Below are positions 33,525 through 43,880 of a stretch of 64,000 nt of DNA, in pieces (positions within the stretch are counted from its first letter, which is position 1; each line of letters opens with the position of its first letter). Source of the stretch: an uncultured Clostridia bacterium (GTDB lineage Bacteria; Bacillota; Clostridia; Lachnospirales; Lachnospiraceae); assembly GCA_947643415.1 (NCBI GenBank), contig CANRWA010000013.1:16481-80480 (forward strand). The letters are read 5' to 3'. The translations under genes were made by a program, and so were the position numbers. Under the pieces are notes generated by a model. It was not told where the DNA came from, did not search any database, and saw nothing but the letters and a program-made list of their open reading frames with translations.

Positions 33525-34010
33525 TTAGATATAATACTGGTTCAATCCAACCGCTTTGACCAAAAGCATCCCTGTCTCTGGATCAAACTTAATGGTCCTG
33601 CTAAATGTCTTTCCCACATCTTCAGCAATGATAGGAATGCGCAATTTCGCCAGCTGTTTCACCGCTGCCACATAATTCTGCGCTCCAACATTCAAAAACT
33701 CATTGGTTGAATCCTTAGAAAACATCTTCGCCCCGCCTGCCACCTTCGCCACAAGGTTCTCAGGGTTTACCGATTCCCTCATCAGTTCATCATACATATC
33801 AGACAGACAGGTATCAACAAATTTCATACGGTTTGAATTATTGGTAATGGATTTGCTGTCCGGCAGCATTACATGTGCCAGGCCACAGATCTTCGTCGAT
33901 GCATCATAGAGGATAACCCCCAGGCAGGAGCCAAGACCAAGGGTCAATATCTTCTGTGGGGCATGGCAGATCTTATAATCTGCCATGCCCACACGGATCG
34001 CATCATTCAT
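33525..34010 (-). CDS. cheD: Chemoreceptor glutamine deamidase CheD
   Basis: 161 aa. Deamidates receptor glutamines and, in Bacillus, binds CheC. Seen: catalytic Cys29 in GLGSCLGVILYD and His46 in CGLAHVMLPDS, plus KVAGGAKMF. The ATG overlaps the cheW stop by 4 nt. A separate cheC gene is missing next to it; the CheC-type motifs here are within FliY. Confidence 0.97.
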   Translation of the reverse strand: MNDAIRVGMADYKICHAPQKILTLGLGSCLGVILYDASTKICGLAHVMLPDSKSITNNSNRMKFVDTCLSDMYDELMRESVNPENLVAKVAGGAKMFSKDSTNEFLNVGAQNYVAAVKQLAKLRIPIIAEDVGKTFSRTIKFDPETGMLLVKAVGLNQYYI

Positions 34011-34474
34011 ACTTCCTTATTTTCCTGAACCACAGCCTGTATATCCAGAAGGGAGATCAAACTCTCGCCATGTTTGCCGATACCGGCAAGATAGGAAGCG
34101 TTTATTTCATCTAACTTAAAAGTCGGTTTCTCCACTGTAGCCGGGTCGATATCCACAACCTCTTTCACTTCATCTACGACAAAGCCGATCAGTGCCTGGT
34201 CATCCAGACGGATAATGATAATCCTTGAAGCAGATGCATATACATCATCTTCCAAGCCAAAACGTCTCCTCAGACTCATGATCGGAACGACTTCACCACG
34301 CAGATTGATCACACCAACAAAATACGGCTGGGATTTTGGCACCCTCGTGATCTGCTGCATACGCACGATATTATCAACAAACCCTATGTCAATACCATAC
34401 TGTTCATCCCCAAGTTTTACTACAATATATTGAACTTCTTCTACTGTCTCTATTTCTTTTACCATTTCGTCCAT
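34007..34474 (-). CDS. cheW: Chemotaxis coupling protein CheW
   Basis: 155 aa scaffold that links receptors to CheA. Seen: QYIVVKLGDEQYGIDIGFV, ITRVPKSQPYFVGVINLRG, VPIMSLRRRFGL and LIGFVVDEVKEVVDI, the standard two beta-barrel lobes. Follows cheA by 11 nt and overlaps cheD. Confidence 0.98.
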   Translation of the reverse strand: MDEMVKEIETVEEVQYIVVKLGDEQYGIDIGFVDNIVRMQQITRVPKSQPYFVGVINLRGEVVPIMSLRRRFGLEDDVYASASRIIIIRLDDQALIGFVVDEVKEVVDIDPATVEKPTFKLDEINASYLAGIGKHGESLISLLDIQAVVQENKEV

Positions 34475-34485
34475 TACAACACCCC

Positions 34486-36603
34486 CTAAATCAATGTATT
34501 AGTATCAAGGATCAGCGCCACTTCTCCATCCCCCAGAATCGTCGCCCCGCTAAAGAGCTTATCATTCGTAATATGATGTCCCAGTGACTTAATAACTGTT
34601 TCCTGCTGTCCGATGAGACTATCTACGATCAGGCCAACTCTCTGTTCCCCTTTCTTGATCACAACAATAACAAGTGAATCTGGGTCACCTTCTGGTTTGT
34701 CCACACTGAGTATCTCGTGCAGCCGGAGAATCGGAATCACACTGCCGCGGAGGTGGATCACTTCCTTGGACTGTACAAAACGGATCTCTTCTTTCGGCAT
34801 ATCTTCAATTCCATTAATACTGCTCAGCGGAATGGCATATTTCTCTGTTCCTACTTCTACCATAAGCGCCTGAATAATGGCAAGGGTAAGTGGAAGCTGA
34901 ATCGTAAAGGTACTTCCCTCACCTGCAACTGTCTTGGCGCTGATACTTCCCCCCAGTGCCTCTATCTTCGTCTTTACAACATCTAGGCCAACACCTCTTC
35001 CAGACACGTCGGTGATCTTGTCAGCAGTAGAGAAACTGGGCTGGAACAAAAGATCTATGTAATCCTTGTCTGTCATAGTCTCTGCCTGTTTCTCTGTAAT
35101 TGTTCCCTTCATCAATGCTTTCTTCTTCACTTTTTCAACATCGATCCCGGCTCCATCATCCCTTACTTCTATAATAACATTATTTCCATCCTGATATGCA
35201 TCCAAAAAGATAGAACCAACTTCCGGCTTGCCAAGGCGAAGACGTTCTGCATTGCTCTCCAGTCCGTGGTCAGCAGAATTCCGGAGCAGATGCATCAGCG
35301 GATCCCCAATCTCATCTATGACAGTACGGTCCAGCTCTGTCTCTTCACCAGTCATATACAATTCCATCTTTTTATTCAGCTTGCGGTTCAGGTCACGGAT
35401 CATACGCGGGAAACGGTTCACAACGCTGTCAATCGGCACCATCCTTACCTTCATTACTGACTCATGGAGATTTGTGGTAACACGCTCCAGATATTCAATC
35501 TGCTCATGGAAACTCTGTGTCTCGCTTGGCTGTGTCTCATTACCGCTGGCAGAAACCAGTCCATTTTTAGCAATGATCAGCTCACTCACCAGATTCATCA
35601 GGACATCCAATTTGTCAATATCTACACGGACAGACCGGCTTCCCATCTTTGCTTTCTGTTTCTTTGCCTGATTCTGGTTATCATCAGCCTTCTTCGCTGC
35701 TTGTGTCTGCGGCTCCGGCTCAGCAGGTTTTTCCTGCACTTCATGATCTTCCTCTTTTGTCTCCGGATGAGATTCCGGTTCAGCATCAGACGGCGAATCA
35801 AAGTCACCAATATATACTTCACCAATCTCTGACACATTGAGGATCAGTTTTTTAATGGCTGCTTTACTCTCTGTTGTGGCAAGGATCCAACTGAAATCAA
35901 AATCAAATTCCTCATCCTCGATCTTCTCTGTAGTGGGAACAGATTTGATCAGTTCCCCCTTGCTTTCCACTGATTTAAATACAAGAAAGGCGCGGGCAGC
36001 TTTCAGTATACATGCCTCCTGCAGATAAACCGTGATGCCATATATATTTTTCCCCTCTGCCCTTGCCGACGCAATGGCAGACGCCTCGTATTCACCAATC
36101 GGGATCTGATTATATTTTATCTTTTCACTGTCTACCGTCGTATCCTCTTCCTCACTCTTTTCCTCTTGCGCTGCCGGTTTTCCTTCCTTCTTTTCCGAAC
36201 TGGCAGCTTCTCCCCCATTCTGTTCGTTCAAAAGACTATTCAGATCATCGATAATATCTTCATTATCCTCTGTCCCCTCATTTCCCTCTGAAGAAATCAC
36301 ATCCAGATAGGATTCCAGAGCATCCAGGCCACGGAACAGCACATCAATCAGTTTGGCATTTGCCTTCATATTGCCATTACGGATCTCAGAGAACACATTC
36401 TCCAGATCATGTGTCAGACGCTGCATCCTGGTAAATCCCATGGTTCCTGCCATACCCTTCAGGGTATGCGCAGCACGAAAGATCTCGTTGATCGTATCGG
36501 CATCTTCCGGTTCCTTCTCCAACACCAGAACATGTTCATTCAGGCTCTGCAGATGTTCCTTTGTTTCATCAATAAATAAGTCCATGTACTGACTTGTATC
36601 CAT
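34486..36603 (-). CDS. cheA: Chemotaxis histidine kinase CheA
   Basis: 705 aa. Seen in order: HPt domain with phospho-acceptor His46 (FRAAHTLKG), an acidic linker, a P2-like response-regulator docking region (about 155-270), a second acidic linker, P3 dimerisation helices (about 325-390), the HATPase with HLLRNSADHGLE (N box), VRDDGAGIDVEKV, GRGVGLDVVKTKIE, and a C-terminal CheW-like domain (about 570-705). Phosphorylates CheY and CheB. Genes cheB, cheA, cheW, cheD follow each other closely. Confidence 0.99.
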   Translation of the reverse strand: MDTSQYMDLFIDETKEHLQSLNEHVLVLEKEPEDADTINEIFRAAHTLKGMAGTMGFTRMQRLTHDLENVFSEIRNGNMKANAKLIDVLFRGLDALESYLDVISSEGNEGTEDNEDIIDDLNSLLNEQNGGEAASSEKKEGKPAAQEEKSEEEDTTVDSEKIKYNQIPIGEYEASAIASARAEGKNIYGITVYLQEACILKAARAFLVFKSVESKGELIKSVPTTEKIEDEEFDFDFSWILATTESKAAIKKLILNVSEIGEVYIGDFDSPSDAEPESHPETKEEDHEVQEKPAEPEPQTQAAKKADDNQNQAKKQKAKMGSRSVRVDIDKLDVLMNLVSELIIAKNGLVSASGNETQPSETQSFHEQIEYLERVTTNLHESVMKVRMVPIDSVVNRFPRMIRDLNRKLNKKMELYMTGEETELDRTVIDEIGDPLMHLLRNSADHGLESNAERLRLGKPEVGSIFLDAYQDGNNVIIEVRDDGAGIDVEKVKKKALMKGTITEKQAETMTDKDYIDLLFQPSFSTADKITDVSGRGVGLDVVKTKIEALGGSISAKTVAGEGSTFTIQLPLTLAIIQALMVEVGTEKYAIPLSSINGIEDMPKEEIRFVQSKEVIHLRGSVIPILRLHEILSVDKPEGDPDSLVIVVIKKGEQRVGLIVDSLIGQQETVIKSLGHHITNDKLFSGATILGDGEVALILDTNTLI

Positions 36604-36615
36604 TCCTTCACGCTC

Positions 36616-37701
36616 CTATTCTTTTATCATATTTACTAATGTACCTGTTACATCTTCCAGTGGTACGACTGAATCTGTTACTTTTGCCATATAAGCCGCT
36701 TTCGGCATACCATATACGACACATGTCTTCTCATTCTGCGCAACCACTTTCACTTTCTTACTCCTTTTGATAAGCTGTATTCCTTTTGTTCCATCAGCAC
36801 CCATTCCAGTCAGGACTGCACAGATGATCTCTTCAAAAGAGGTATCCACAAGGGATTCAAAGAAAATATCTGCACAGGGCTTCAGTCCGCCTCGGGGTGG
36901 CTTATCATTTTCTGAAAACTCATACTGCCCAGATGCCTTTTGAACCAGCTCACACTGTTTTCCCCCCTGGGCAATGTAGATGATCCCCGGTTTCAGGATT
37001 TCTCCATTTTCTACTTCCTTGACAGGGAGCGGACTTAGGTCATCCAGTCTCTTGGCAAGGGATGCTGTAAACCCTGCCGGCATATGCTGAACGATAACAA
37101 CCGGCCATGCAAATCCCTTTGGAAAATAAGGTACCACTGACTGCAGTGCCTTCGGTCCTCCCGTGGAAGATGCAATCACTACCAGCTTTTCCCCTTTTTT
37201 CGCCGGTCTTGGCGGTTTTTTCTCAACCTTAACACTCATATGTTCTACTTTCTGAACTGGTCTCTGATATTCTTTATCCTGCTCTGTTCGGTAGCGTTTC
37301 AGACCACATGCTACATGAAGGGTACGAAGCAGTTTATTCTGGAACCCCTTAAACTCCAACCCCATGGAAACACCTGGTTTTTTCACAAAATCCATAGCTC
37401 CCAGAGAAAGAGCCTCGATGGTCTCATCCGCACTTTCACTGGCAACAGAACTCACAACAATAACCGGAATCCGAATCTGCCTCATATTCAAGGATTTCAA
37501 AAACTGAACACCATTCATCTTAGGCATCTGAATATCGACTACAATGGCATCATATTGTTTTCCCTGAGTCAGCCTTTCCATAGCATGCATGCCATTTGTC
37601 GCAGTATCTGCTACTGTCAACTTATCATCTGAATTTATTATATCAGAAATAACCCTTCTCATGAGTGCAGAGTCATCAATCACCAATACTTTTTTTTCCA
37701 T
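36616..37701 (-). CDS. cheB: Protein-glutamate methylesterase CheB
   Basis: 361 aa. Seen: N-terminal receiver domain with phospho-acceptor Asp56 (IVVDIQMPKMNG) and a C-terminal methylesterase with Ser in VVIASSTGGPKAL, His in VIVQHMPAGF and Asp in VLTGMGADG. Removes receptor methyl groups. No cheR methyltransferase gene lies in this cluster, so it must be elsewhere. Confidence 0.98.
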   Translation of the reverse strand: MEKKVLVIDDSALMRRVISDIINSDDKLTVADTATNGMHAMERLTQGKQYDAIVVDIQMPKMNGVQFLKSLNMRQIRIPVIVVSSVASESADETIEALSLGAMDFVKKPGVSMGLEFKGFQNKLLRTLHVACGLKRYRTEQDKEYQRPVQKVEHMSVKVEKKPPRPAKKGEKLVVIASSTGGPKALQSVVPYFPKGFAWPVVIVQHMPAGFTASLAKRLDDLSPLPVKEVENGEILKPGIIYIAQGGKQCELVQKASGQYEFSENDKPPRGGLKPCADIFFESLVDTSFEEIICAVLTGMGADGTKGIQLIKRSKKVKVVAQNEKTCVVYGMPKAAYMAKVTDSVVPLEDVTGTLVNMIKE

Positions 37702-37705
37702 ACTC

Positions 37706-38494
37706 TTACTCCTTTCTCAATCGCTTTCTCTGCTCCTCAAACACATATTGGATTATAATATCCCGTTCCCGTTCATTCAGATACTCGAATGTTCCCCTTA
37801 TCTCGTATATGCGCCTGTCTATCTCGGAGGTCTCACAGGATATCACTCTGAGCAGAAAATGAAGCGGCATATTCTTGTTCTTGAAAAAGAGATGTACAAC
37901 AACCTCAATTATCGTTCCCGGTTCAAATTGATCCCTGCAGAGAAAATGTACACCGCCACCACTCAAGTCCGAAACGGTACCTTCATTCCATACAAATTCC
38001 ATTGGATCAAGAGGTTCCACAATGCCTTCTTCTATCCTTTCTGAATCCAGCCACTGGTCAGCTAGCTGCTGCAGTACTTTCTGCTCCTCTGGTTCAAGCA
38101 TTCTGTATTTTATATCCAGATCACAGCTCAGACGATAATAATTCCTTCTCTGATATTTCTTTATCTCGCTCAGTAAACGCATATCCATAACATGCATATT
38201 ATTTTCTTTATATCGGTTCTCCACCCTTCCCCTGCACTGATACAGTCCTGTCTGGGTAAAGAAACATAATTGGTATTCATCCCCCACCTCCAAAGGGATG
38301 AGCCGGTTTTCAAAGATTGGCATAGAAAGTTTCGCCAGATTTATTTCATCAAAGTCCAACAACTGACTGCTGTATTTGTGTTCTGATAAAGCACGGCGTA
38401 ATGCACTTGCTTCGTGAGTCAGTTCAATTCGGTCACCTATGGCTACAGGCATCTTCAATTTGATCGGTCTCCTTTCTATCCGCTTTTCATTCAA
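37706..38494 (-). CDS. PilZ-domain c-di-GMP receptor, YcgR-like flagellar brake
   Basis: 262 aa. Seen: N-terminal YcgR-like domain (about 10-100) and a PilZ domain with the binding motifs RRNYYRLSC (RxxxR) and DLSGGGVHFLC (D/N-x-S-x-x-G). Binding of c-di-GMP to such proteins slows the motor. The open frame starts with a TTG overlapping the flhG stop; an in-frame TTG at 38458 has GAAAGGAGA about 10 nt upstream and may be the true start. Confidence 0.92.
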   Translation of the reverse strand: MNEKRIERRPIKLKMPVAIGDRIELTHEASALRRALSEHKYSSQLLDFDEINLAKLSMPIFENRLIPLEVGDEYQLCFFTQTGLYQCRGRVENRYKENNMHVMDMRLLSEIKKYQRRNYYRLSCDLDIKYRMLEPEEQKVLQQLADQWLDSERIEEGIVEPLDPMEFVWNEGTVSDLSGGGVHFLCRDQFEPGTIIEVVVHLFFKNKNMPLHFLLRVISCETSEIDRRIYEIRGTFEYLNERERDIIIQYVFEEQRKRLRKE

Positions 38495-39387
38495 CGGTTA
38501 AATTTCGTCTGCATCACACTGGAAAACAACTGCATAATACCAGACTTCTGTCCTGGTCTCTGCCCTTTGTTCTCCAATTTGTCTGCGATCTGGTTCAGTG
38601 ACCGTGCCGTAACAGACCGGGGAGCCGCAAGAATAATAGGCTTCTGGCGTATCACAGCCCGGGACATATTGGAATCATATGGCACCCCACCAAGATATTG
38701 TATTTTTACATCCAAAAATTTATTAACAACAACGCCTATTTTCTTAAATAATTCACTGGCGTCGCCATACTCCCTCACCTGATTGGCGATCATCTTCACC
38801 ACAGTCCGCCTTGGATCAAAAGAAGAACAGTGGTTCAATGTCTTCAACAGCGCATAAGCATCTGTAATGGAAGTTGGTTCCGGGGTCGTCACCAGCAGCA
38901 CCTCTGAACTCGCAGCCACAAATTCCAGAACACTGCTGCCAATGCCAGCTCCTGTATCCACAATCACAACATCTGCCAGACGGTCCAGTTCCCCCAGTTT
39001 ATGTACCAGCATAAAAACCTGCTCCCTGGTGAGGTTTGACATCTCCTCAATGCCCGACCCTCCAGAGATAAAGCCCACATTTTCGGGACCATAGGTTATG
39101 ATATCTTTTATGCTTTTACCATGAAACATAAGATCAGCCAGATTATAACTGGGATGTATACCCAGCATGATCTCAACATTCGCCAGTCCGAAGTCAGCAT
39201 CCAGTACTACTACACGCCTGCCCCGCTGGCTCAGGGCGATGGCAAGATTCACAGAAATACTGGATTTTCCCACACCGCCCTTACCGGAAGTGACCGTGAT
39301 CACCCTGGCGTCCTGACTCACTGGCTGTCTGGTCCGCTGGGTATCCTTCTTTTTTATTATATTCCGTAATCCCTCTGCCTGATCCAT
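38491..39387 (-). CDS. flhG: Flagellar number/placement ATPase FlhG (MinD-like)
   Basis: 298 aa. Seen: deviant Walker A TSGKGGVGKSSISVNL, LDADFGLANVEIMLG, VIVDTGAGIGSSVLEF and a C-terminal amphipathic helix (about 280-298). With FlhF it controls where and how many flagella form. Also called YlxH in Bacillus. Next to flhF, as usual. Confidence 0.97.
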   Translation of the reverse strand: MDQAEGLRNIIKKKDTQRTRQPVSQDARVITVTSGKGGVGKSSISVNLAIALSQRGRRVVVLDADFGLANVEIMLGIHPSYNLADLMFHGKSIKDIITYGPENVGFISGGSGIEEMSNLTREQVFMLVHKLGELDRLADVVIVDTGAGIGSSVLEFVAASSEVLLVTTPEPTSITDAYALLKTLNHCSSFDPRRTVVKMIANQVREYGDASELFKKIGVVVNKFLDVKIQYLGGVPYDSNMSRAVIRQKPIILAAPRSVTARSLNQIADKLENKGQRPGQKSGIMQLFSSVMQTKFNR

Positions 39388-39407
39388 TTTACACCGTCCT
39401 ATCTATT

Positions 39408-40661
39408 CTATCCGTTTTTGGCATTGCCGCCCAATAGCTGCTTTGCCACTTTCTGCGGATTTACTTCACTGATATCATCCGGAACATTTTGTCCCGTCGT
39501 TACATAAGACAGGGGACATTTTGTCTTAACATGTATATTCAGCATCGCTCCTGCCGACGAAGTCTCATCCAGCTTGGTAAATATCACGCTATAATCTGTC
39601 AGGCCAGCGTACACCTCCGCAATCTCCAGCAGATCACTATATTTCGTCCCGGCATTCAGAACAAGAAAGACCTGCCGGTCTCCAATAGGCACTTGCTCGA
39701 TCAAAGTCCTGATATCCTCTATCTGTTCTTTATTTTTATGGGAGCGTCCGGCTGTATCTACGAGACAATACTCATATTCCTGCATATCCTCTACAATCTC
39801 TGCCAGTTCTGTAGGATTATATATAACTTTTAATGGAACAGATAAAATATTAGCATATGTTTTTAGCTGTTCCACTGCCGCAATACGGTATGTGTCTGCA
39901 GTAATCAGGGCAATATCCGCTTCCTTCCCCAGCTTCAGCCTTGATGCGATCTTAGCAATGGTAGTCGTTTTCCCCACACCGGTAGAACCAAGAAAAAATA
40001 TAAACTTGGTCCGGGCATCTTTTTTCACTTCTTCCACAGGATAGGTCTGCCCCATCATCAAAATCAGTTTCTGGTATACACTGGCCAGGATCTGATCCAA
40101 TGATGCATTCAGCGGGAGAGAACGGTTGATCTCATCCATAACCTGGCCAGCAATCTCTTCCTCTACCTCATTCTGGATCAGTTGCTTGCGGATCAGTTCC
40201 TTACAGGTAACTGTTCTCTCATCTTCCTGCTCCTCTGGCGGCACATTCACTGTCTTAACAGGCTCCTCTGACGGTTCCGGCGCATCCGGATATACAGGAA
40301 TGTCCCTGTTCCCATAACCTGTATTCATCTGCTGTTCCAGAAGCATCTCAAGTTTCTTTAGTTTATCCTGAATGCTCTGTTCATCCTCCTCCTTATCTGG
40401 CATAGGCGGCATGGGAAACTGTACTGCCGGAATTGTGTCAGCGCTTTCCTTTGCACTGCCCGCTGTTTTTCCCGTCTCAGCATAGGAAACCTCTTCTTCC
40501 AGAGCGGCTGTCACTTCTACTTTACTGCGGACAAAAAGCTTTGCCAGCCCCCTTGGGCGGACTTTCTTAATATTCATCACGACTGCGTTACTGCCCAGTT
40601 CCTGTTTTGCCATCTCAATGGCTTCTTTCTCTGTATTCGCCAAAAACTTTTTAATAATCAT
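39408..40661 (-). CDS. flhF: SRP-like GTPase FlhF
   Basis: 417 aa. Seen: basic N-terminal B domain (MIIKKFLANTEKEAIEMA), variable Glu/Pro-rich linker, N helices and a G domain with FLGSTGVGKTTTIAKIA, LITADTYRIAAVEQL, DTAGRSHKN and FTKLDETSSAG. Recruits early basal-body parts to the assembly site. ATG overlaps the flhA stop by 4 nt. Confidence 0.98.
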   Translation of the reverse strand: MIIKKFLANTEKEAIEMAKQELGSNAVVMNIKKVRPRGLAKLFVRSKVEVTAALEEEVSYAETGKTAGSAKESADTIPAVQFPMPPMPDKEEDEQSIQDKLKKLEMLLEQQMNTGYGNRDIPVYPDAPEPSEEPVKTVNVPPEEQEDERTVTCKELIRKQLIQNEVEEEIAGQVMDEINRSLPLNASLDQILASVYQKLILMMGQTYPVEEVKKDARTKFIFFLGSTGVGKTTTIAKIASRLKLGKEADIALITADTYRIAAVEQLKTYANILSVPLKVIYNPTELAEIVEDMQEYEYCLVDTAGRSHKNKEQIEDIRTLIEQVPIGDRQVFLVLNAGTKYSDLLEIAEVYAGLTDYSVIFTKLDETSSAGAMLNIHVKTKCPLSYVTTGQNVPDDISEVNPQKVAKQLLGGNAKNG

Positions 40662-42694
40662 TCAACGGTCACCATCCCAACTGATTGCAGTTCCACATCA
40701 GAATCAATCTCATTATATGATAAAACATGCAGGTTCCTAAACTGCTCAACGGTCAATTTCTTAAAGTACATACGGACAATCGGTGAAGTAATGATGATCG
40801 GAGTTCTTCCAAGTTCTTCCAGTTTATCCGTCTCCTCTTTTAATGAGGTTAAGAGACGCTGTGCATAATCCGGATCAAGGGCAAGGTAAGACCCCTGCTC
40901 TGTCTGCTTCACAGCATTCATGATCTCCTGCTCCGCTTTGGGATCCAGCGTCACAACATTGGTTGGCTCTGAACTGAAGAAATACTGGTTCGATATCGCC
41001 CTCTTTAGATTCTGCCTTACATATTCTGTCAGTATATCCGTATCATGCGTTGTTGATGCATAGTCAGCAAGAGTTTCAAAAATCGTGACCAGATCACGGA
41101 TGGATATTCCCTCAAAAAGAAGATTCTGAAGAACCTTCTGTATCTCACCGACACTGAGGAGTTTAGGAACAAGTTCTCCAATCAGTGTCTGGTTTGCATC
41201 CTTAACATTATCAATAAGATTCTGAACATCCTGTCTGGTGAGCAGTTCATCCAGATGAGACCGTATAATCTCAGTCAGGTGGGTTGCTATGATGGAAGGC
41301 GGATCCACGACAGTATATCCAAGGGATTCTGCCCTCTCCCTCTGGCTCTCAGTGATCCACAATGCCGGCAAATGGTAGGATGGCTCAAATGTCGGAATAC
41401 CGGAGATCTCCTCCTCTACATAACCTGGATTCATCGCCATATAGTGGTCAAAAAGAATCTCTCCCTCACTGACAGGGACACCCTTGATCTTAATGAGATA
41501 CTGGTTCGGGTTCAACTGAATGTTATCACGCAGACGGATCATAGGGACAACACAGCCAAGTTCCAGGGCAATCTGTCTTCGTATCATAACCACACGGTCT
41601 AACAGGTCGCCGCCCTGGTTTACATCTGCAAGAGGGATAATACCGTATCCAAATTCCAGTTCGATGGAATCCACCTGCAGCAGGGAACTGACATTCTCCG
41701 GGCGGCGGATCTCTTCTGCTGATTCCTCATCTTCAGAGACTGCTTCATCTGTCTCTGCCATCTCCAGCTCATTTTTCATCATACGGCCTGTAATGAGGAA
41801 GAGAATACCATATCCTGAAAAAATAACCGGATTCAGCGGGGTAAACAGTCCCAGGCCGATCACAGCAGAACCAACAATATACAATACTTTCGGTGTAGAG
41901 AACAACTGTCTCTGCAGTACATTTCCCACATCAGCATCCTTTGACCCCTTCGTTACCAGGATACCAGTGGAAAGAGAGATCATCAGGGATGGGATCTGGC
42001 TTACCAGTCCATCACCAATCGTAAGGATCGAATAGGTCTGTATCGCTGTCTCAAAATCCATGCCATTCATCAGTACTCCCAGTGCAATACCACCAACAAA
42101 GTTCAGTACGGTAATAATCAGGCCGGCGGTAGCATCTCCCTTTACATACTTTGTTGCACCGTCCATAGAACCAAAGAATGCAGATTCCTCTTGTATCTTC
42201 TCTCTTCGTTCTTTCGCCTCCTCATCAGTGATCGCTCCTGTATTAAGGTCGGCATCGATCGCCATCTGCTTACCAGGCATAGCATCCAGTGTGAATCGTG
42301 CTGTTACTTCGGATACACGTTCCGAACCTTTATTAATCACAACCAACTGCATGATGATCAGAACAAAGAACACGATAGCACCAACAATCAGATTACCGCC
42401 ACCGACGAAATTACCAAATGTCTCAACGACATTACCAGCTTCTCCACTGAGAAGAATATTTCTTGTGGAACTGACATTCAAAGAAAGCCGGAACAATGTC
42501 ATGATCAGCAATAATGTTGGAAAGCTGGACATATCTAATGGTTCCTTTGAGAACAAAGCAGTAAACAGAATGATCATAGAAAGTACTATGTTTAAACCAA
42601 AAAACAGATCCAGCAGCAACAGAGGTACCGGAATAATCAGACATAAAATCGGCACTAATATAAATACACCCAGTGCGATGTCCTGTTTCCTCAT
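40658..42694 (-). CDS. flhA: Flagellar type III export gate protein FlhA
   Basis: 678 aa. Seen: about eight membrane segments in residues 1-310 (including PLLLLDLFFGLNIVLSMI), the conserved FHIPEP-like cytoplasmic loop with TLDAMPGKQMAIDADLN, and a large C-terminal domain (about 340-678) that docks chaperone-substrate pairs. AAAGGAGG lies before ATG 42694. 56 nt after flhB. Confidence 0.99.
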   Translation of the reverse strand: MRKQDIALGVFILVPILCLIIPVPLLLLDLFFGLNIVLSMIILFTALFSKEPLDMSSFPTLLLIMTLFRLSLNVSSTRNILLSGEAGNVVETFGNFVGGGNLIVGAIVFFVLIIMQLVVINKGSERVSEVTARFTLDAMPGKQMAIDADLNTGAITDEEAKERREKIQEESAFFGSMDGATKYVKGDATAGLIITVLNFVGGIALGVLMNGMDFETAIQTYSILTIGDGLVSQIPSLMISLSTGILVTKGSKDADVGNVLQRQLFSTPKVLYIVGSAVIGLGLFTPLNPVIFSGYGILFLITGRMMKNELEMAETDEAVSEDEESAEEIRRPENVSSLLQVDSIELEFGYGIIPLADVNQGGDLLDRVVMIRRQIALELGCVVPMIRLRDNIQLNPNQYLIKIKGVPVSEGEILFDHYMAMNPGYVEEEISGIPTFEPSYHLPALWITESQRERAESLGYTVVDPPSIIATHLTEIIRSHLDELLTRQDVQNLIDNVKDANQTLIGELVPKLLSVGEIQKVLQNLLFEGISIRDLVTIFETLADYASTTHDTDILTEYVRQNLKRAISNQYFFSSEPTNVVTLDPKAEQEIMNAVKQTEQGSYLALDPDYAQRLLTSLKEETDKLEELGRTPIIITSPIVRMYFKKLTVEQFRNLHVLSYNEIDSDVELQSVGMVTVE

Positions 42695-42750
42695 TTCCGA
42701 TTCCTCCTTTCTTTTATTAATATATTATAAATTTATTTATAAATTTTCTC

Positions 42751-43857
42751 CTAACTTACCTTTCCCTGCCGTTCATACACATAGGCAAGGATTTCTGCCA
42801 CCATCTGATACAATTCAGGTGGTATCTGGTCCCCCAGTTCTACATTATGGTACAACATACGTGCCAGGGGTTTATTTTCAACGATCTCAATACGGTTTTC
42901 CCTTGCTGTCTCTTTAATCTTCTCAGCAAGAAAATCAGCTCCTTTCGCAATGACAACCGGGGCATCTGCTGCATCCTTATCATATTTCAGTGCTACTGCC
43001 AGATGCGTCGGGTTTGTGATAACGACATCCGCCTCTGGTAATGCCTGCATCATACGGCGGCGGGACGCCTCCATCATCTTACGCCGGATACGGCTTTTGA
43101 TCTGTGGATTACCTTCGGCATTCTTATATTCTTCTTTTACCTCAAACTTACTCATCTTCATATCTGTCTTAAATTTATGTCTCTGATACATCAGATCAGC
43201 AAAAGCAAGAACTAAAAATACCGCAGCGATCTTAAATGAGACATTCAAAATAGTATCTACAATCAACGTAACAGCATTCCATAAATCAAGCTGGTAAATA
43301 TTCAGTATCAATCCCCACTCATCCCGAAGAGAGGAATATACTACATAAAAAAGCACGCCAAGCTTAAGGATGGCCTTCAGCAGCTCCACCAGTTTATTCA
43401 CTGAGAAGAAACGCTTAAATCCACTGATCGGATTGAGCTTAGACAATTTCGGTTTCATCGGCTTAAAGGTAACTTTCCATTTCACCTGTACCACATTGAC
43501 TACAAACGCCCCCAATACCCCTAATGCAAATATAGGAAGAACGATCAGCAGAATCTCTCCCAGACCATGCCGCAGAAGAGACATAGACCTTGCTATAGTA
43601 AAATCTTCTGTAGCATAATCACTGATATTATTATAAGTAAATGTAAACAGTGTACGGATCCGGTCAAGCATATAGCCGCCGAATATCTTAAGACAGACAA
43701 ACAGGATGATGAGCAGCACCGCTGTATTAAGATCATGACTCTTCGCCACCTGTCCCTCTTCTCTTGCCTTCCTTAATTTTTTGGGGGTGGCAGGCTCTGT
43801 CTTTTCTCCCCCTTCGCCATCTTTGGCAAAGAACTGGAGATTATATTCTAAAATCAT
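42751..43857 (-). CDS. flhB: Flagellar export switch protein FlhB
   Basis: 368 aa. Seen: GEKTEPATPKKLRKAREEGQ, four membrane segments, and the autocleavage motif NPTH at residues 282-285, where cleavage between Asn and Pro switches export from hook to filament. AGGTG precedes ATG 43857. Confidence 0.99.
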   Translation of the reverse strand: MILEYNLQFFAKDGEGGEKTEPATPKKLRKAREEGQVAKSHDLNTAVLLIILFVCLKIFGGYMLDRIRTLFTFTYNNISDYATEDFTIARSMSLLRHGLGEILLIVLPIFALGVLGAFVVNVVQVKWKVTFKPMKPKLSKLNPISGFKRFFSVNKLVELLKAILKLGVLFYVVYSSLRDEWGLILNIYQLDLWNAVTLIVDTILNVSFKIAAVFLVLAFADLMYQRHKFKTDMKMSKFEVKEEYKNAEGNPQIKSRIRRKMMEASRRRMMQALPEADVVITNPTHLAVALKYDKDAADAPVVIAKGADFLAEKIKETARENRIEIVENKPLARMLYHNVELGDQIPPELYQMVAEILAYVYERQGKVS

Positions 43858-43880
43858 CGTATCACCTTAATTCGTCACAT

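Noticed and set aside
42060..42917. 285-codon plus-strand open frame
   Set aside because: Lies opposite flhA and flhB, which have full family signatures; low-complexity Ser/Pro/Arg peptide with no domain.
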